Shown here one piece after another: positions 8,029 to 16,922 of a stretch of DNA of 64,000 nucleotides. Position 1 is the stretch's first letter; each line of letters opens with the position of its first letter. The position numbers were made by a program, and so were the translations under genes. The stretch spans positions 124,001 through 188,000 of the forward strand of contig JBAOIG010000005.1 in NCBI GenBank assembly GCA_037045155.1, given 5' to 3'. This DNA comes from Thermomicrobiales bacterium (GTDB taxonomy: Bacteria; Chloroflexota; Chloroflexia; Thermomicrobiales; CFX8). Under the pieces are notes generated by a model. That model searched no databases and was not told where the DNA came from. It saw only the letters and a list, made by a program, of their open reading frames with translations.

Positions 8029-9297
8029 GTGGCCGATTCCAGCACTGCGACCTCGCTCCCAACGGGGCAGGACAATCGGATCGACGAGCCCCGTCGATCC
8101 GGTGTCATTGCGCTACTCCGTGTCTATCGCGACTACCGTCTGCTCTGGTATGGAACGCTCGGGACACAGGGCGGGCAGTGGGTTCTCCAGATCGCTCTCG
8201 GTTGGCTCATGCTCGACCTCACGAACTCCGAGTTCTGGGTCGGCATGGTGGGTTTCGCCGGGGGAATCCCGATCCTGCTCTTCTCGATTCCAGCCGGAAT
8301 TCTGATCGATCGGGTCGATCGGCGACGGATCCTGATTGTCTGTCAGGCAGTGCTCGCAGCGTTGGGCATCGCTCTCACCGTTGTCATCGTCATGGGTCGA
8401 GCTGAGCCGGGGTTGTTGCTTACCGCGGCGTTCATCAACGGCATCATGATGACCGTCAATAACACCACCCGCCAGGTCATCGTTGCCGACACCGTTGAAC
8501 GTATCGACCTTCCGGCCGCGATCGCGCTCAACTCCGCCGGCCAGAATGCAACCCGTGTCATCGGTCCATCGGTGGCTGGCGCGATCATCGGCCTCGTCGG
8601 CCTAGGCGGCGCATTCGCGTTTCAGGCGGGTCTGCTTGGCCTGGCGCTCGGTCTCTCCTTCATGATCTCCGCGCAGGTTGCTGGGGGCCGTGTTGCTCCC
8701 TCCAATCGAGGTGGCGTGCTCGATGGCGTGCGCTACATCTGGCGCAACCCCGTTCTTCGCGACCTGATGATCCTGGCAACCATTCCGACCCTGACGGTCT
8801 TTCCCTACATGCAGCTGCTACCGGTCTATGCGCGAGACATCCTCGCGATCGGGCCGCAGGGACTTGGTCTTCTGATGGCCGCCAGTGGTGTCGGCGCAGT
8901 CGCCGGAGCGCTCCTGGTTGCCAACGCCACCCATCTGCCGTGGCGCGGACTATTCATGTTGCTTGCCACCATCGCCTATGGCGCAGTCATCATCGTCTTT
9001 GCCTTCTCAACCTCGGTCTGGCTTTCGATGGCGATGCTGATGCTGGCCGGCCTGAGTGGCTCGGCCTATATGTCGCTCAACAACGCCCTCCTTCAGCTGA
9101 ACGTCGACGACGACATCCGCGGCCGGGTTATGGGCGTCTACATGCTGACCTGGGGACTGATGCCAGTCGGCGCGCTGCCAATGGGCGCGGCCGCGGGACT
9201 CGTCGGTGCGCCAATCGCGATCGCCTCTGGCGCGCTGATTTCGTCAGCGCTGGCCGCGCTTCTCGCAATCCGTTCTGCCACGCTGCGGCGGCTCTGA
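8029..9297 (+). CDS. MFS transporter (enterobactin-exporter/MFS_3 type)
   Basis: A 422-aa integral membrane exporter with about 12 hydrophobic helices. It starts at a GTG (8029) with AAGGGA upstream. After a polar N-terminus, LLRVYRDYRLLWYGTLGTQGGQWVLQIALGWLMLDLT and GVRYIWRNPVLRDLMIL are typical of the EntS/MFS_3 branch, which includes siderophore exporters and many drug-efflux proteins. The DRVDRRRILI loop between helices 2 and 3 matches the conserved MFS loop. Substrate is unknown; no siderophore or resistance genes lie next to it. It might share the SOS-like transcript of the small membrane gene, since no terminator is visible between them. Confidence 0.9.
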   Translation: MADSSTATSLPTGQDNRIDEPRRSGVIALLRVYRDYRLLWYGTLGTQGGQWVLQIALGWLMLDLTNSEFWVGMVGFAGGIPILLFSIPAGILIDRVDRRRILIVCQAVLAALGIALTVVIVMGRAEPGLLLTAAFINGIMMTVNNTTRQVIVADTVERIDLPAAIALNSAGQNATRVIGPSVAGAIIGLVGLGGAFAFQAGLLGLALGLSFMISAQVAGGRVAPSNRGGVLDGVRYIWRNPVLRDLMILATIPTLTVFPYMQLLPVYARDILAIGPQGLGLLMAASGVGAVAGALLVANATHLPWRGLFMLLATIAYGAVIIVFAFSTSVWLSMAMLMLAGLSGSAYMSLNNALLQLNVDDDIRGRVMGVYMLTWGLMPVGALPMGAAAGLVGAPIAIASGALISSALAALLAIRSATLRRL

Positions 9298-9410
9298 ATT
9301 GACGCCCGGAGATACCTCATGGTAGCGTCACCGCGGCGTGTTTCAGCGCGGATCGGAGCCTTTCTGGTGACGCAGCAGGATCTCCAGGACGTAATCCGGC
9401 TCAGGAGGAA

Positions 9411-9425
9411 GAGGCGATTCGCCTC
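9411..9425 (+). other. Short hairpin upstream of argG
   Basis: GAGGCGA TT CGCCTC folds as a 6-bp stem about 70 nt before the argG ATG in an otherwise featureless 196-bp leader. There is no T-run, and no T-box or arginine-repressor operator that I can identify. Confidence 0.3.
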
Positions 9426-9493
9426 GCCGTCCCGTGAGGAAGGCATGCCCGTTATCTTGCGCGATCCGCAATGGCTAAAGGAGATCCAGCTCG

Positions 9494-10717
9494 ATGTCAA
9501 AGAAACCCCAGGTCACCAAGACGGTCCTCGCCTACTCCGGTGGGCTTGACACATCGATCATCATCCCCTGGCTCAAGGAGAACTACGGCGGCGAGGTCAT
9601 CGCATTTGCCGCCGACGTCGGCCAGGAGGCCGAGCTCGATGGTCTCGAGGAAAAGGCGCTCCAGAGCGGCGCGTCCAAACTCTATGTCCGGGACCTCAAA
9701 GAGGAGTTCATCACCGACTACGCCTTTCCGACGCTGCGCGCCGGCGCGCTCTACGAGCGCAAGTATCTACTCGGCACCAGCTTCGCGCGGCCAGTAATCG
9801 CCGCCCATCAGGTCGCCGTCGCAAAGCTGGAGGGAGCCGATGCGCTCGCCCACGGCTGCACCGGCAAGGGTAATGATCAGGTTCGTTTCGAGTTGACATA
9901 CCAGGCTCTGGCCCCCGAGATGGCCGTCATCGCCCCCTGGCGTGAGTGGGACATTCATTCCCGCGAGGACGCCATCGAATATGCTCGCATGCACGAGATC
10001 CCGATTCGCCAGTCCAAGGAGAACATCTACTCGCGGGACCGCAACCTCTGGCACTTCTCCCACGAGGGCGGCCAGCTCGAAGATCCCTGGCTCGAGCCGC
10101 CGGCCGACATCTTTGGCATCACCGTTGCGCCTGAGGATGCTCCCGACAAGGCCGAAGAGATCACGGTCAGCTTCGACCAGGGCACGCCCGTCTCGGTCGA
10201 TGGCCAACTGCTCGGACCAGTCGAGATCGTAAATACATTGAACGAGCTCGGTGGGAAGCACGGCGTCGGTCGAATCGATCTGGTCGAGAACCGGCTCGTC
10301 GGCATGAAGAGCCGTGGTATCTACGAGCAGCCCGGCGCAACCATTCTCTCAGTCGCCCACAAGGAGATCGAGGCGATCACGCTCGATCGTCAGACGTTGC
10401 ACTACAAGGACCTCGCAGCCCAGCGGTACGCCGAGCTCGTCTACGACGGCCTCTGGTTTACCCCACTCCGCGAGGCGATCGACGCCTTGGTGAACGTCAC
10501 CCAGAAGCGTGTCAGCGGCGACGTTCGTGTCAGGCTCTACAAGGGCAACGCGACCATCACCGGCCGTCGCTCGCCCTATTCGCTGTACTCCGAGGACTTC
10601 GCCACCTTCGGCGCAAGCGCCGACTACGACCACGCCGACGCCGAGGGCTTCATTACCCTCTTCGGCCTGCCACTCAAGATCACTGCACTGAGCCCCTCGC
10701 CAGATAGCGGCAAGTAG
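9494..10717 (+). CDS. argG: Argininosuccinate synthase
   Basis: A 407-aa enzyme joining citrulline and aspartate with ATP to give argininosuccinate in arginine synthesis. The PP-loop AYSGGLDTS (residues 13-21) binds ATP. HGCTGKGNDQVRFE, APWREWDI, SKENIYSRDRNLWH and NELGGKHGVGRID are conserved type I blocks. Length is normal for the family. AAGGAG stands ten bases before the ATG. No argH or other arg genes are adjacent, so it is a stand-alone unit ended by a strong hairpin at 10734-10772. Confidence 0.98.
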   Translation: MSKKPQVTKTVLAYSGGLDTSIIIPWLKENYGGEVIAFAADVGQEAELDGLEEKALQSGASKLYVRDLKEEFITDYAFPTLRAGALYERKYLLGTSFARPVIAAHQVAVAKLEGADALAHGCTGKGNDQVRFELTYQALAPEMAVIAPWREWDIHSREDAIEYARMHEIPIRQSKENIYSRDRNLWHFSHEGGQLEDPWLEPPADIFGITVAPEDAPDKAEEITVSFDQGTPVSVDGQLLGPVEIVNTLNELGGKHGVGRIDLVENRLVGMKSRGIYEQPGATILSVAHKEIEAITLDRQTLHYKDLAAQRYAELVYDGLWFTPLREAIDALVNVTQKRVSGDVRVRLYKGNATITGRRSPYSLYSEDFATFGASADYDHADAEGFITLFGLPLKITALSPSPDSGK

Positions 10718-10733
10718 GCTCGCCTCCTCGCAT

Positions 10734-10772
10734 CACGACAAGCGCCGGGCGGATTGCCCGGCGCTTGTCGTG
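10734..10772. terminator. Bidirectional hairpin between argG and mutY
   Basis: A perfect 17-bp stem (10734-10750 with 10756-10772) closes a 5-nt loop. There is no T-run on either side. It separates two convergent genes and probably ends both transcripts. Confidence 0.7.
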
Positions 10773-10833
10773 CTCACTTGGTGTCTGAGGAATGTCGATG
10801 ACGGCAGGCAGTCTGCGTATGGTGACCGGCCCG

Positions 10834-11799
10834 TCACCCGGGCAGACGAAACCGGTCGCTGGCGTCAGTGGCCAGGCCGTCGTATGCCGGCCCGTCTTCG
10901 CTGACCTGACGTTCGCGATCCGCCATTCCTTCAATGGTCAGCACCTCCAGCAATCCAGCCACTCGCTCAAGGTCGGGCGTGTCTTTGCCGATCGGCATCC
11001 TCGCGACAACTTCTGCTGCGGAATAGCCGCCAATGGGCGCTCCGCGCAGGATGTCGATAATCCGGCCGCGCACGTAACGATTGGTCGTCTCGAAACGAGG
11101 CTCGCGCTTTGCCGAACGCCGCAGCTCGGTGGTCAACACATCGGCGATCGTCGGCCGCGCTCGGCATACGCCGGCCAATGGGCAAGCATCGCAGTTGGCA
11201 CTCCGCGACCTACAGATTGTCGCGCCAAGCTCCATCAACGCCTGGTTCCACTCATACCCCTGACCCGGAGGCACGAGATCCTGGGCGAGCCGTGCTAACT
11301 CGCCTGGTGTTATCGAGGGTTCCGGCAATTCCGGTCCAGCAATAACACGGTGGAGAACCCGCCGGATGTTCGTGTCGGCGAAGCCCACGTCCTGGCGAAA
11401 GGCGAAGCAGGCGATTGCGCCGGCCGTATATGGCCCAATACCCGGTAGACGTCGCAACACATCCACGTCGCGCGGCATCTGCCCGCCGTAGTCGTCCACC
11501 ACGGCGCGCGCAGCGCGCTGGAGATTCACAGCCCGGCGGTTGTAACCCAGGCCCGACCAGGCGCGAATCACCTCGCCGGCCGGCGCGGCAGCCAGCGCCT
11601 GCAGATCCGGGAAATACGCCAGAAACTCGTGATATTTCGGCACGACGCGATCTGCCTGCGTTTGCTGAAGCATGACTTCGGAGACCATGATCCGGTACGG
11701 GTCATGCGTCGCGCGCCACGGCAGCCGTCGATGGTTTGTGCGATACCAGCTCAGTAAACGCTGGCGGGTGTCGGGATCGTGAAGTGCGGTCGAGCTCAT
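10834..11799 (-). CDS. mutY: Adenine DNA glycosylase MutY (short form)
   Basis: A 321-aa base-excision repair enzyme removing A opposite 8-oxoG. The HhH-GPD domain shows SEVMLQQTQADRVVPKY with the catalytic Glu, LPGIGPYTAGAI (helix-hairpin-helix) and GFADTNIRRVLHR with the catalytic Asp. The iron-sulfur ligands follow the C-X6-C-X2-C-X5-C spacing in CRSRSANCDACPLAGVC. ATG 11799 gives a standard N-terminus; longer in-frame starts run into the divergent gene. The C-terminus is only ~95 residues (RYVRGRIIDILRG..., winged-helix-like) and lacks the MutT-like 8-oxoG recognition domain of E. coli MutY, a form also seen in actinobacteria. It could therefore have altered mismatch specificity. Confidence 0.93.
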   Translation of the reverse strand: MSSTALHDPDTRQRLLSWYRTNHRRLPWRATHDPYRIMVSEVMLQQTQADRVVPKYHEFLAYFPDLQALAAAPAGEVIRAWSGLGYNRRAVNLQRAARAVVDDYGGQMPRDVDVLRRLPGIGPYTAGAIACFAFRQDVGFADTNIRRVLHRVIAGPELPEPSITPGELARLAQDLVPPGQGYEWNQALMELGATICRSRSANCDACPLAGVCRARPTIADVLTTELRRSAKREPRFETTNRYVRGRIIDILRGAPIGGYSAAEVVARMPIGKDTPDLERVAGLLEVLTIEGMADRERQVSEDGPAYDGLATDASDRFRLPG

Positions 11800-11867
11800 G
11801 CGCCAAGTGTACGCGGATCGGATATGATCGCGACCCTGTCCACTATGGGACGAGGAGGTTCTGATCG

Positions 11868-12959
11868 ATGGCAAGTTACACGAAACTGCGGGTCGGCCTG
11901 ATCGGAGCCGGAACGATCGCGTTTAGCGCGCACCTTCCGGCTATTCGCCGGCTTCGTGACGAGGTCGAGCTCGTCGCAATCGCCGATATCCGCGTCGAAA
12001 ACGCCGAGCGCGCCGCCCGAGAGTTCGGCGCAGAGGCGCACTACGCCGATTACCACGAGCTCCTGGCTCGCGGTGACCTCGACTTCGTTGATATCTGTAC
12101 TCCTGAATTCCTTCACGCCGAGCAGACTGAGGCGGCCGCTGCAGCGGGGCTTCATGTTTTTTGCGAGAAGCCGATGGCCGCCAGCGTCGCAGAGGCCGAC
12201 CGGATGATCGACGCCTGCAACCGCGCGGGCGTCAAGCTCATGATCGGTCACTCCCGCCGCTTCACGGGTCGCTACCAGCAGATTCGCGCGGCCATCGATC
12301 GTGGCGATCTCGGCGAGGTGCGCTACGTCCGGGAGAACGAACGCCGGCCACGCGCGATGTACGATGGGCTGCGGCTCGGGACTGGCTACTGGACTCCGGA
12401 CGAAGGCAAGCCATGGCTCACAATGGCCGCCTACTCACAGGGCGCCGCGCTCACCAATGCCGTCCATGAGACTGATCTTGCTCGCTGGTTCGTCGGCCGC
12501 GCGCCGGTGTCGGTGTTCGCAGAAGCGCGCATCACCGAGCCGGGCGCCGAAGTCCCGGACATGATCTCCTACACCGTCACCTTCGAAGGTGGCGCGATCG
12601 CGGCGGCCGAGGTTGTCAACCAGCTCCCGCGCGGATTCCCGTACTTCCACATGATGGAGGTCCTCGGCACAAACGGGCGTATCCGCGCCACCGACCCACT
12701 GATGGCGCCGTTCACCGTTGCCGACGATCGAGGCTTGAGCCAGCCGCTGAACTTCGGCACGCTACTTCACGTCGATTCGGCCTATGCCACCGAGTTGGCC
12801 GGCTTTGTCCGGGCGATCCGCGAAGACGACGCAGTGCCGATGCCCGCTGAACAGGCCCGTGGCGCGATCGAGCTCTCGGTCGCCGCAGTACGATCGAGCC
12901 AGACCGGCGCTCCCGTCTCGTTGCCGCTGGCGCTGAAAGAGGAACCGCATGTCGGGTAA
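11868..12959 (+). CDS. Gfo/Idh/MocA family NAD(P)-dependent oxidoreductase
   Basis: A 363-aa sugar or inositol-type dehydrogenase. The Rossmann N-terminus has VGLIGAGTIAFSAHLPAI (about residues 9-26), DFVDICTPEFLHAEQ, and the family's EKP motif (CEKPMAASVAEAD) whose Lys is catalytic. MIGHSRRFTGRYQQIR begins the C-terminal alpha/beta domain, and ALTNAVHETDLARWFVG carries the His near the active site (GxxxDxxxHxxD-like region). The substrate cannot be predicted. RBS AGGAGG lies about nine bases before the ATG. The last 11 bp overlap the next gene, a degenerate relative, so the two are translated together and may form one complex. Confidence 0.92.
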   Translation: MASYTKLRVGLIGAGTIAFSAHLPAIRRLRDEVELVAIADIRVENAERAAREFGAEAHYADYHELLARGDLDFVDICTPEFLHAEQTEAAAAAGLHVFCEKPMAASVAEADRMIDACNRAGVKLMIGHSRRFTGRYQQIRAAIDRGDLGEVRYVRENERRPRAMYDGLRLGTGYWTPDEGKPWLTMAAYSQGAALTNAVHETDLARWFVGRAPVSVFAEARITEPGAEVPDMISYTVTFEGGAIAAAEVVNQLPRGFPYFHMMEVLGTNGRIRATDPLMAPFTVADDRGLSQPLNFGTLLHVDSAYATELAGFVRAIREDDAVPMPAEQARGAIELSVAAVRSSQTGAPVSLPLALKEEPHVG

Positions 12960-13716
12960 TGCTGGCTGGACGATCCTCGGCGATACGGGCCTCGCCCGCC
13001 TGCTGCGGCACGCGGCCCGTTATGTCGATACAAACCATCCGCTCACGATCGCGACTGAAGCAGGCGACGCCCCCGCCGACGCCATCGGCGTCGGTCCCGG
13101 CGTCTATGCCTCATCAATCCGACACGTTGTCCCATTCTTCACCGCCTTTGAGGCCGTTGAGGAAATTCAACGCGCGATCGCCGAGGGTGAGGTCGGGAGC
13201 GTCTACGGATGCTACGCCAGCATGCGTATTCCTCGCGGTTCGTCGCCGGAAGCGCTTATCGCCGGCGGTGTCGGCCCAGTCCTCGCCGTATGCCGGGATC
13301 TTCTTCCTGACCCGGTCGCGCGTGTCTGGGCAACCCGGGCGTCGCTGTTTGGCGAAAACGACGCATGGTTCATCACGCTCCGGCTCGCCAACGACGCCAT
13401 CGTCACGATCGAGGCGCTCGCTTCAGCCGGGGCGTCCGCACGCGAGCTGCTGGTCGAGGTGACTGGTTCCAACCAGGTGTTGCGCGCCGAGCCGACAACG
13501 CAGGGGATTCGTGTCGAGCCGCTCGGGAACGAAGCCATGGTATGGCCATGGTGGGAGGATCTTGCCGAACGGTGTCTGGCGCTTATCGACCGGCGCGCCA
13601 CGGCAGGCCGTTGGCTCGACGGCGACGACCTTCGCGCCGTCTGGAATGCTGTGCAGCAATCGGCAGCGACCGGTAAGGCCGTCGACCTGCATCCGCACCA
13701 GGCCCAGCCGGGCTGA
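12949..13716 (+). CDS. Degenerate Gfo/Idh/MocA-like protein lacking the Rossmann domain
   Basis: A 255-aa protein with no nucleotide-binding motif. The first ~60 residues (GWTILGDTGLARLLRHAARYV) are too short for a complete Rossmann fold and lack the Gly-rich loop and EKP. From about residue 65, FFTAFEAVEEIQRAIAEGEVGSVYGCYASMR, then RDLLPDPVARVWATRASLFGEND, RLANDAIVTIEALASAG and LVEVTGSNQVLRAEP follow the order of the C-terminal substrate domain of this family. It overlaps the canonical dehydrogenase gene by 11 bp. I infer a substrate-binding or regulatory partner subunit rather than an active dehydrogenase. Confidence 0.75.
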   Translation: MSGNAGWTILGDTGLARLLRHAARYVDTNHPLTIATEAGDAPADAIGVGPGVYASSIRHVVPFFTAFEAVEEIQRAIAEGEVGSVYGCYASMRIPRGSSPEALIAGGVGPVLAVCRDLLPDPVARVWATRASLFGENDAWFITLRLANDAIVTIEALASAGASARELLVEVTGSNQVLRAEPTTQGIRVEPLGNEAMVWPWWEDLAERCLALIDRRATAGRWLDGDDLRAVWNAVQQSAATGKAVDLHPHQAQPG

Positions 13717-13748
13717 GGCTTCTGCCAGACAGCCACGGGATTCCTTAC

Positions 13749-13787
13749 GTCCTTCGCTGCCGATCCGCCCGCCAGGCAGCGAAGGAC
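13749..13787. terminator. Hairpin between Gfo-like gene and miaA
   Basis: A perfect 13-bp stem (13749-13761 with 13775-13787) has a 13-nt loop. It sits between convergent genes. There is no T-run, so termination is inferred from position. Confidence 0.5.
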
Positions 13788-13915
13788 CGGCGGCACACGA
13801 TCGATGGCCGCACTGCCAGCGCTGCTCACCGACGCGCGCGGCGAACTCCGGCAACGCCGCGACTGGCTCGGACCGCGATACTCAACCTGTTCCGCGGCTC
13901 TGGATCCGCCGCCGG

Positions 13916-14845
13916 CTACTGGCGTTCCGTCAGAAATTCGCGCGTCATCCGCACTGCCACGTCGTCGAAACCGTCCACCGAACTATCGAGCCACTGGACG
14001 TCGACGAAGCGTCGGAACCACGTCTCCTGGTGGCGAACATAGGCGTGCACCATCGTCTGTGTCTGCCGAATCGCCTCGCCGATCTGCAATGTCCCATCCA
14101 GTACCGCCAACGTCTCTCGGTAGCCATGCGCGCTCATCGCTGGTGTCGCCGCCGTTACGCCGCGATCTCTCAGCCGGACGACCTCGTCAAGCCAGCCCGC
14201 TGCGTGCATCGCCTCGACCCGCCGATCGATACGTTCATAGAGAAGTTCGCGATCGCTCCGAAGCCCGATGATCAGAAACCGCCACGGGGGAGCATGGCTC
14301 GCGCTCACCTCACTCATCGGCCGGCCCAGTGTCTCGCTCACTTCCAGCGCTCGAATCATTCGACGCCGATTGTGCCGCCCAATGCGCCCCGCCGACACCG
14401 GGTCCTTCTCGATCAACCTCTCGCAAAGCGCCTCCGTCGAGAGGTCTTCGAGCCTCACTCGCAACTCCTCGTTCGGCGGCACTTCGGGTGGCCGCCATCC
14501 CTCGAGAAACGCGCGCAGGTACTGTGGGGTCCCGCCGGTCACGATCGGAGCGTGGCCTCGCCCAGCGACCTCCTCGACAGTCCCATTGACGAGCGTCAGA
14601 AAGCGACCCAGCGAGAATGGCTCGGTCGGCTCGAGAATATCGATCAGATGGTGCGGCACGCGCATCTGTTCCGCGACAGTCGGCTTGGCGGTGCCAATAT
14701 CCATGCCCCGGTAGAAGTAGCGCGAATCAGCGTTGATAATCTCCCCGCCGACCGATTCGGCCACCTTAAGCGCCAAAGCAGTCTTGCCGGTCGCCGTCGC
14801 GCCCAGAATGACAACGACGCGCAGCCCCGGTGTCAGCGCACGCAC
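13916..14845 (-). CDS. miaA: tRNA dimethylallyltransferase
   Basis: A 309-aa enzyme adding a dimethylallyl group to A37 of tRNAs that read UNN codons. The P-loop GATATGKT, INADSRYFYRGMDIGTAKP, HHLIDILEP and TGGTPQYLRAFLEGW are diagnostic, and RMIRALEVSETLG and AHGYRETLAVLDG follow as usual. I chose the GTG at 14845 because GAGGGGAG stands four bases upstream and the length then fits the family. The in-frame ATGs further out (14917, 14992) would add 24-49 unconserved residues and overlap the mltG promoter region. The stop is just past the convergent terminator. Confidence 0.95.
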   Translation of the reverse strand: MRALTPGLRVVVILGATATGKTALALKVAESVGGEIINADSRYFYRGMDIGTAKPTVAEQMRVPHHLIDILEPTEPFSLGRFLTLVNGTVEEVAGRGHAPIVTGGTPQYLRAFLEGWRPPEVPPNEELRVRLEDLSTEALCERLIEKDPVSAGRIGRHNRRRMIRALEVSETLGRPMSEVSASHAPPWRFLIIGLRSDRELLYERIDRRVEAMHAAGWLDEVVRLRDRGVTAATPAMSAHGYRETLAVLDGTLQIGEAIRQTQTMVHAYVRHQETWFRRFVDVQWLDSSVDGFDDVAVRMTREFLTERQ

Positions 14846-14982
14846 GTTGCTCCCCTCGGAGACGCGCGCATCGGTCGCTCCGTTCGTCCGTGCTAGACTT
14901 CCCCCGCTATCTGCCATACGCTCGAGTCTGCCCCCATCGGCTACACCCGCCTGCGGGACTACCCCTGAAACTGGATACATTT

Positions 14983-16032
14983 GTGACATCACGCACCCGG
15001 CAACTCATCGTGATCGGCTCCGTTATCGTCCTCGCCCTGGCGATTGTCTTTGTCACCCAGATCATCATCGTGCGCGCCCTCGACAACCCGGACACGACGA
15101 CCGGAGAGAGCGTCTATTTCACCGTCGATCAGGGCGAATCAGTAGATTCTATCGCCGACCGCCTCAAGACCGACGGGCTGATCCGCTCGCCCGCGTACTT
15201 TCGCTTTCGGGTTCGCATCGCCGGCCTCGGCAGCGACATCATTGCCGGCCGCTATCGGATCGATTCGACGATGTCGACGACGCAGATCATCCATCTCATC
15301 ACCTCTCGCGAGGCTGCGCTCGCTCAGGAGGTTCAGGTTCGCTTCGTCGAGGGTTGGCGCACCGAGCAGTACGTAGAGGCGCTCACCAACGCGCATGTCA
15401 TTGCTTCCGCCGATGACTTCATGACGGCGACTCGCGAGCAGAAGTGGAACGACAAGTTCGCATTCCTCCACACCCGACCGAGTGGAGTTGCGCTGGAGGG
15501 CTATCTCTTTCCCGACACGTACAATTTCCGGCTCGACTCAAGCCCGGAGGATGTCCTGACGACGCTGCTCAATACGTTCCAGGAGCGCGTCCATCCTGAA
15601 ACCATCACCGAAACCGACCAGATGGGTCTCACGCTTCACCAGGTCATCACGATAGCCTCGATCATCGAACGCGAGGCGGTTTTGCCGGAAGAGCGGCCGA
15701 TCATTGCATCGGTCTACTACAACCGCATCGAGCAAGGGATGCCACTTCAGGCAGATCCAACCGTGCAGTTCGAGCTCGGGCGACCAGGAAACTGGTGGCC
15801 GGAACTGACCCCCGACGACATTCAACAGAACGGGCGCTACAACACGTACCTCAACCCCGACCTGCCACCGGGCCCAATCTGCAATCCGGGCCTCGCATCA
15901 ATCGAGGCCGCACTTCGGCCGGCCCAGACAAACTACCTCTACTTCGTCGCGCGTGGCGACGGCTCCCACGCATTTGCCGTCACAGCCGAAGAGCACCAAC
16001 AGAACGTCGACAAGTACGTGAAGGGACACTGA
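14983..16032 (+). CDS. mltG: Endolytic murein transglycosylase MltG (YceG-like)
   Basis: A 349-aa membrane-anchored enzyme that cleaves nascent peptidoglycan glycan strands. A single N-terminal helix (about residues 8-30) is followed by a LysM-like subdomain and the YceG catalytic domain. The motifs are LEGYLFPDTYNF, TIASIIEREAVLPEERPIIASVYYNRI with the catalytic Glu, MPLQADPTVQF, and YNTYLNPDLPPGPICNPGLASIEAALRP. GTG 14983 is the chosen start since it directly precedes the membrane anchor; its ribosome site is weak. aroE begins four bases after the stop, the mltG-aroE order being common in Gram-positive-like genomes. It is divergent from miaA. Confidence 0.95.
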   Translation: MTSRTRQLIVIGSVIVLALAIVFVTQIIIVRALDNPDTTTGESVYFTVDQGESVDSIADRLKTDGLIRSPAYFRFRVRIAGLGSDIIAGRYRIDSTMSTTQIIHLITSREAALAQEVQVRFVEGWRTEQYVEALTNAHVIASADDFMTATREQKWNDKFAFLHTRPSGVALEGYLFPDTYNFRLDSSPEDVLTTLLNTFQERVHPETITETDQMGLTLHQVITIASIIEREAVLPEERPIIASVYYNRIEQGMPLQADPTVQFELGRPGNWWPELTPDDIQQNGRYNTYLNPDLPPGPICNPGLASIEAALRPAQTNYLYFVARGDGSHAFAVTAEEHQQNVDKYVKGH

Positions 16033-16036
16033 GTCG

Positions 16037-16876
16037 GTGTCAGACAGTCGCCGCATCGGGCTGATCGGAGATCCGGTCGAACACTCGCTTTCGCCTTTCT
16101 TCCAGCAGCCTGCGCTCGATTCGCTTGGTCTGGACATTCGCTACGAGCTCTGGCCGACACCGCTAGCGGCACTGCCAGGCCGGCTTGACGATCTTCGCGC
16201 AGGTCGCGCGCTCGGCGCGAACGTCACTGTCCCACACAAAGAGGCAGTGTTCGCCGCTATGGACGACGTCAGCGATCTGGCTCTCCGGGCGGGCGCGGTC
16301 AACACGATCGTCCCGCGCAACGGCCGTCTATTTGGCGACAACACCGACATCCACGGCTTCGTTGTGCCGTTGCGGGAACGCGAGGTTCGATTCGAGGAGT
16401 TGGACGCGATTGTGCTCGGCGCTGGCGGCGCCGCCCGAGGGATTGTTGTTGCGCTGCTCAACGCGGGCGTTCGCCGCATCCATGTCCTCAACCGAACCAT
16501 CGCTCGGGCGGAACACCTCGCCGCGGCGTTGGGTGACGACCGCGTCAGGTCTGCGACGTCCAATCAGGCGCAGGCACTCGCATCCGATGCCGGCCTGATC
16601 GTCAACGCGACATCGATCGGCTGGCAGGGACACGATCTACCGCTCGACCCCGCGGCCTTCGGCGTCATGCCTCCGGCGGCAATCGCCTACGACCTGACCT
16701 ATCGCGAGACTCCGTACCTGCGCGCTGCCCGCGCGGCCGGCCTCGCAACGATCGACGGCCTACCGATGCTCGTCCACCAGGGCGCTCGCTCGTTCGAGCT
16801 CTGGACCGGCCAGCCAGCGCCGATCGATATCATGTGGAGCGCTGCTCTCGCAGCCCGCGCGGCGCGGGGCGGCTGA
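16037..16876 (+). CDS. aroE: Shikimate dehydrogenase (NADP)
   Basis: A 279-aa enzyme reducing 3-dehydroshikimate to shikimate in aromatic amino acid synthesis. The substrate site is in EHSLSPFFQ and ANVTVPHKEAVF, with the catalytic Lys in the latter, plus NTDIHGF. The NADP loop is GAGGAARGIVVALL and the basic NRT segment after strand 2 fits NADP. NATSIGWQGHD and MLVHQGARSFELWTGQ are also conserved. It starts at GTG 16037 with AAGGGA overlapping the mltG end, so the two are coupled. Length is standard. Confidence 0.96.
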   Translation: MSDSRRIGLIGDPVEHSLSPFFQQPALDSLGLDIRYELWPTPLAALPGRLDDLRAGRALGANVTVPHKEAVFAAMDDVSDLALRAGAVNTIVPRNGRLFGDNTDIHGFVVPLREREVRFEELDAIVLGAGGAARGIVVALLNAGVRRIHVLNRTIARAEHLAAALGDDRVRSATSNQAQALASDAGLIVNATSIGWQGHDLPLDPAAFGVMPPAAIAYDLTYRETPYLRAARAAGLATIDGLPMLVHQGARSFELWTGQPAPIDIMWSAALAARAARGG

Positions 16877-16922
16877 CGACGTTCGCCGCCATCAACCGAT
16901 CTGAAACAGGTCAGGCCATCGT

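Noticed and set aside
9298..9493. T-box or arginine-responsive leader before argG
   Set aside because: No T-box sequence, specifier loop or antiterminator pair could be found; only a 6-bp hairpin is present.
13511..14896. A 461-codon plus-strand frame through the miaA region
   Set aside because: It crosses the terminator and lies antisense to miaA, whose motifs are complete; composition is not protein-like.
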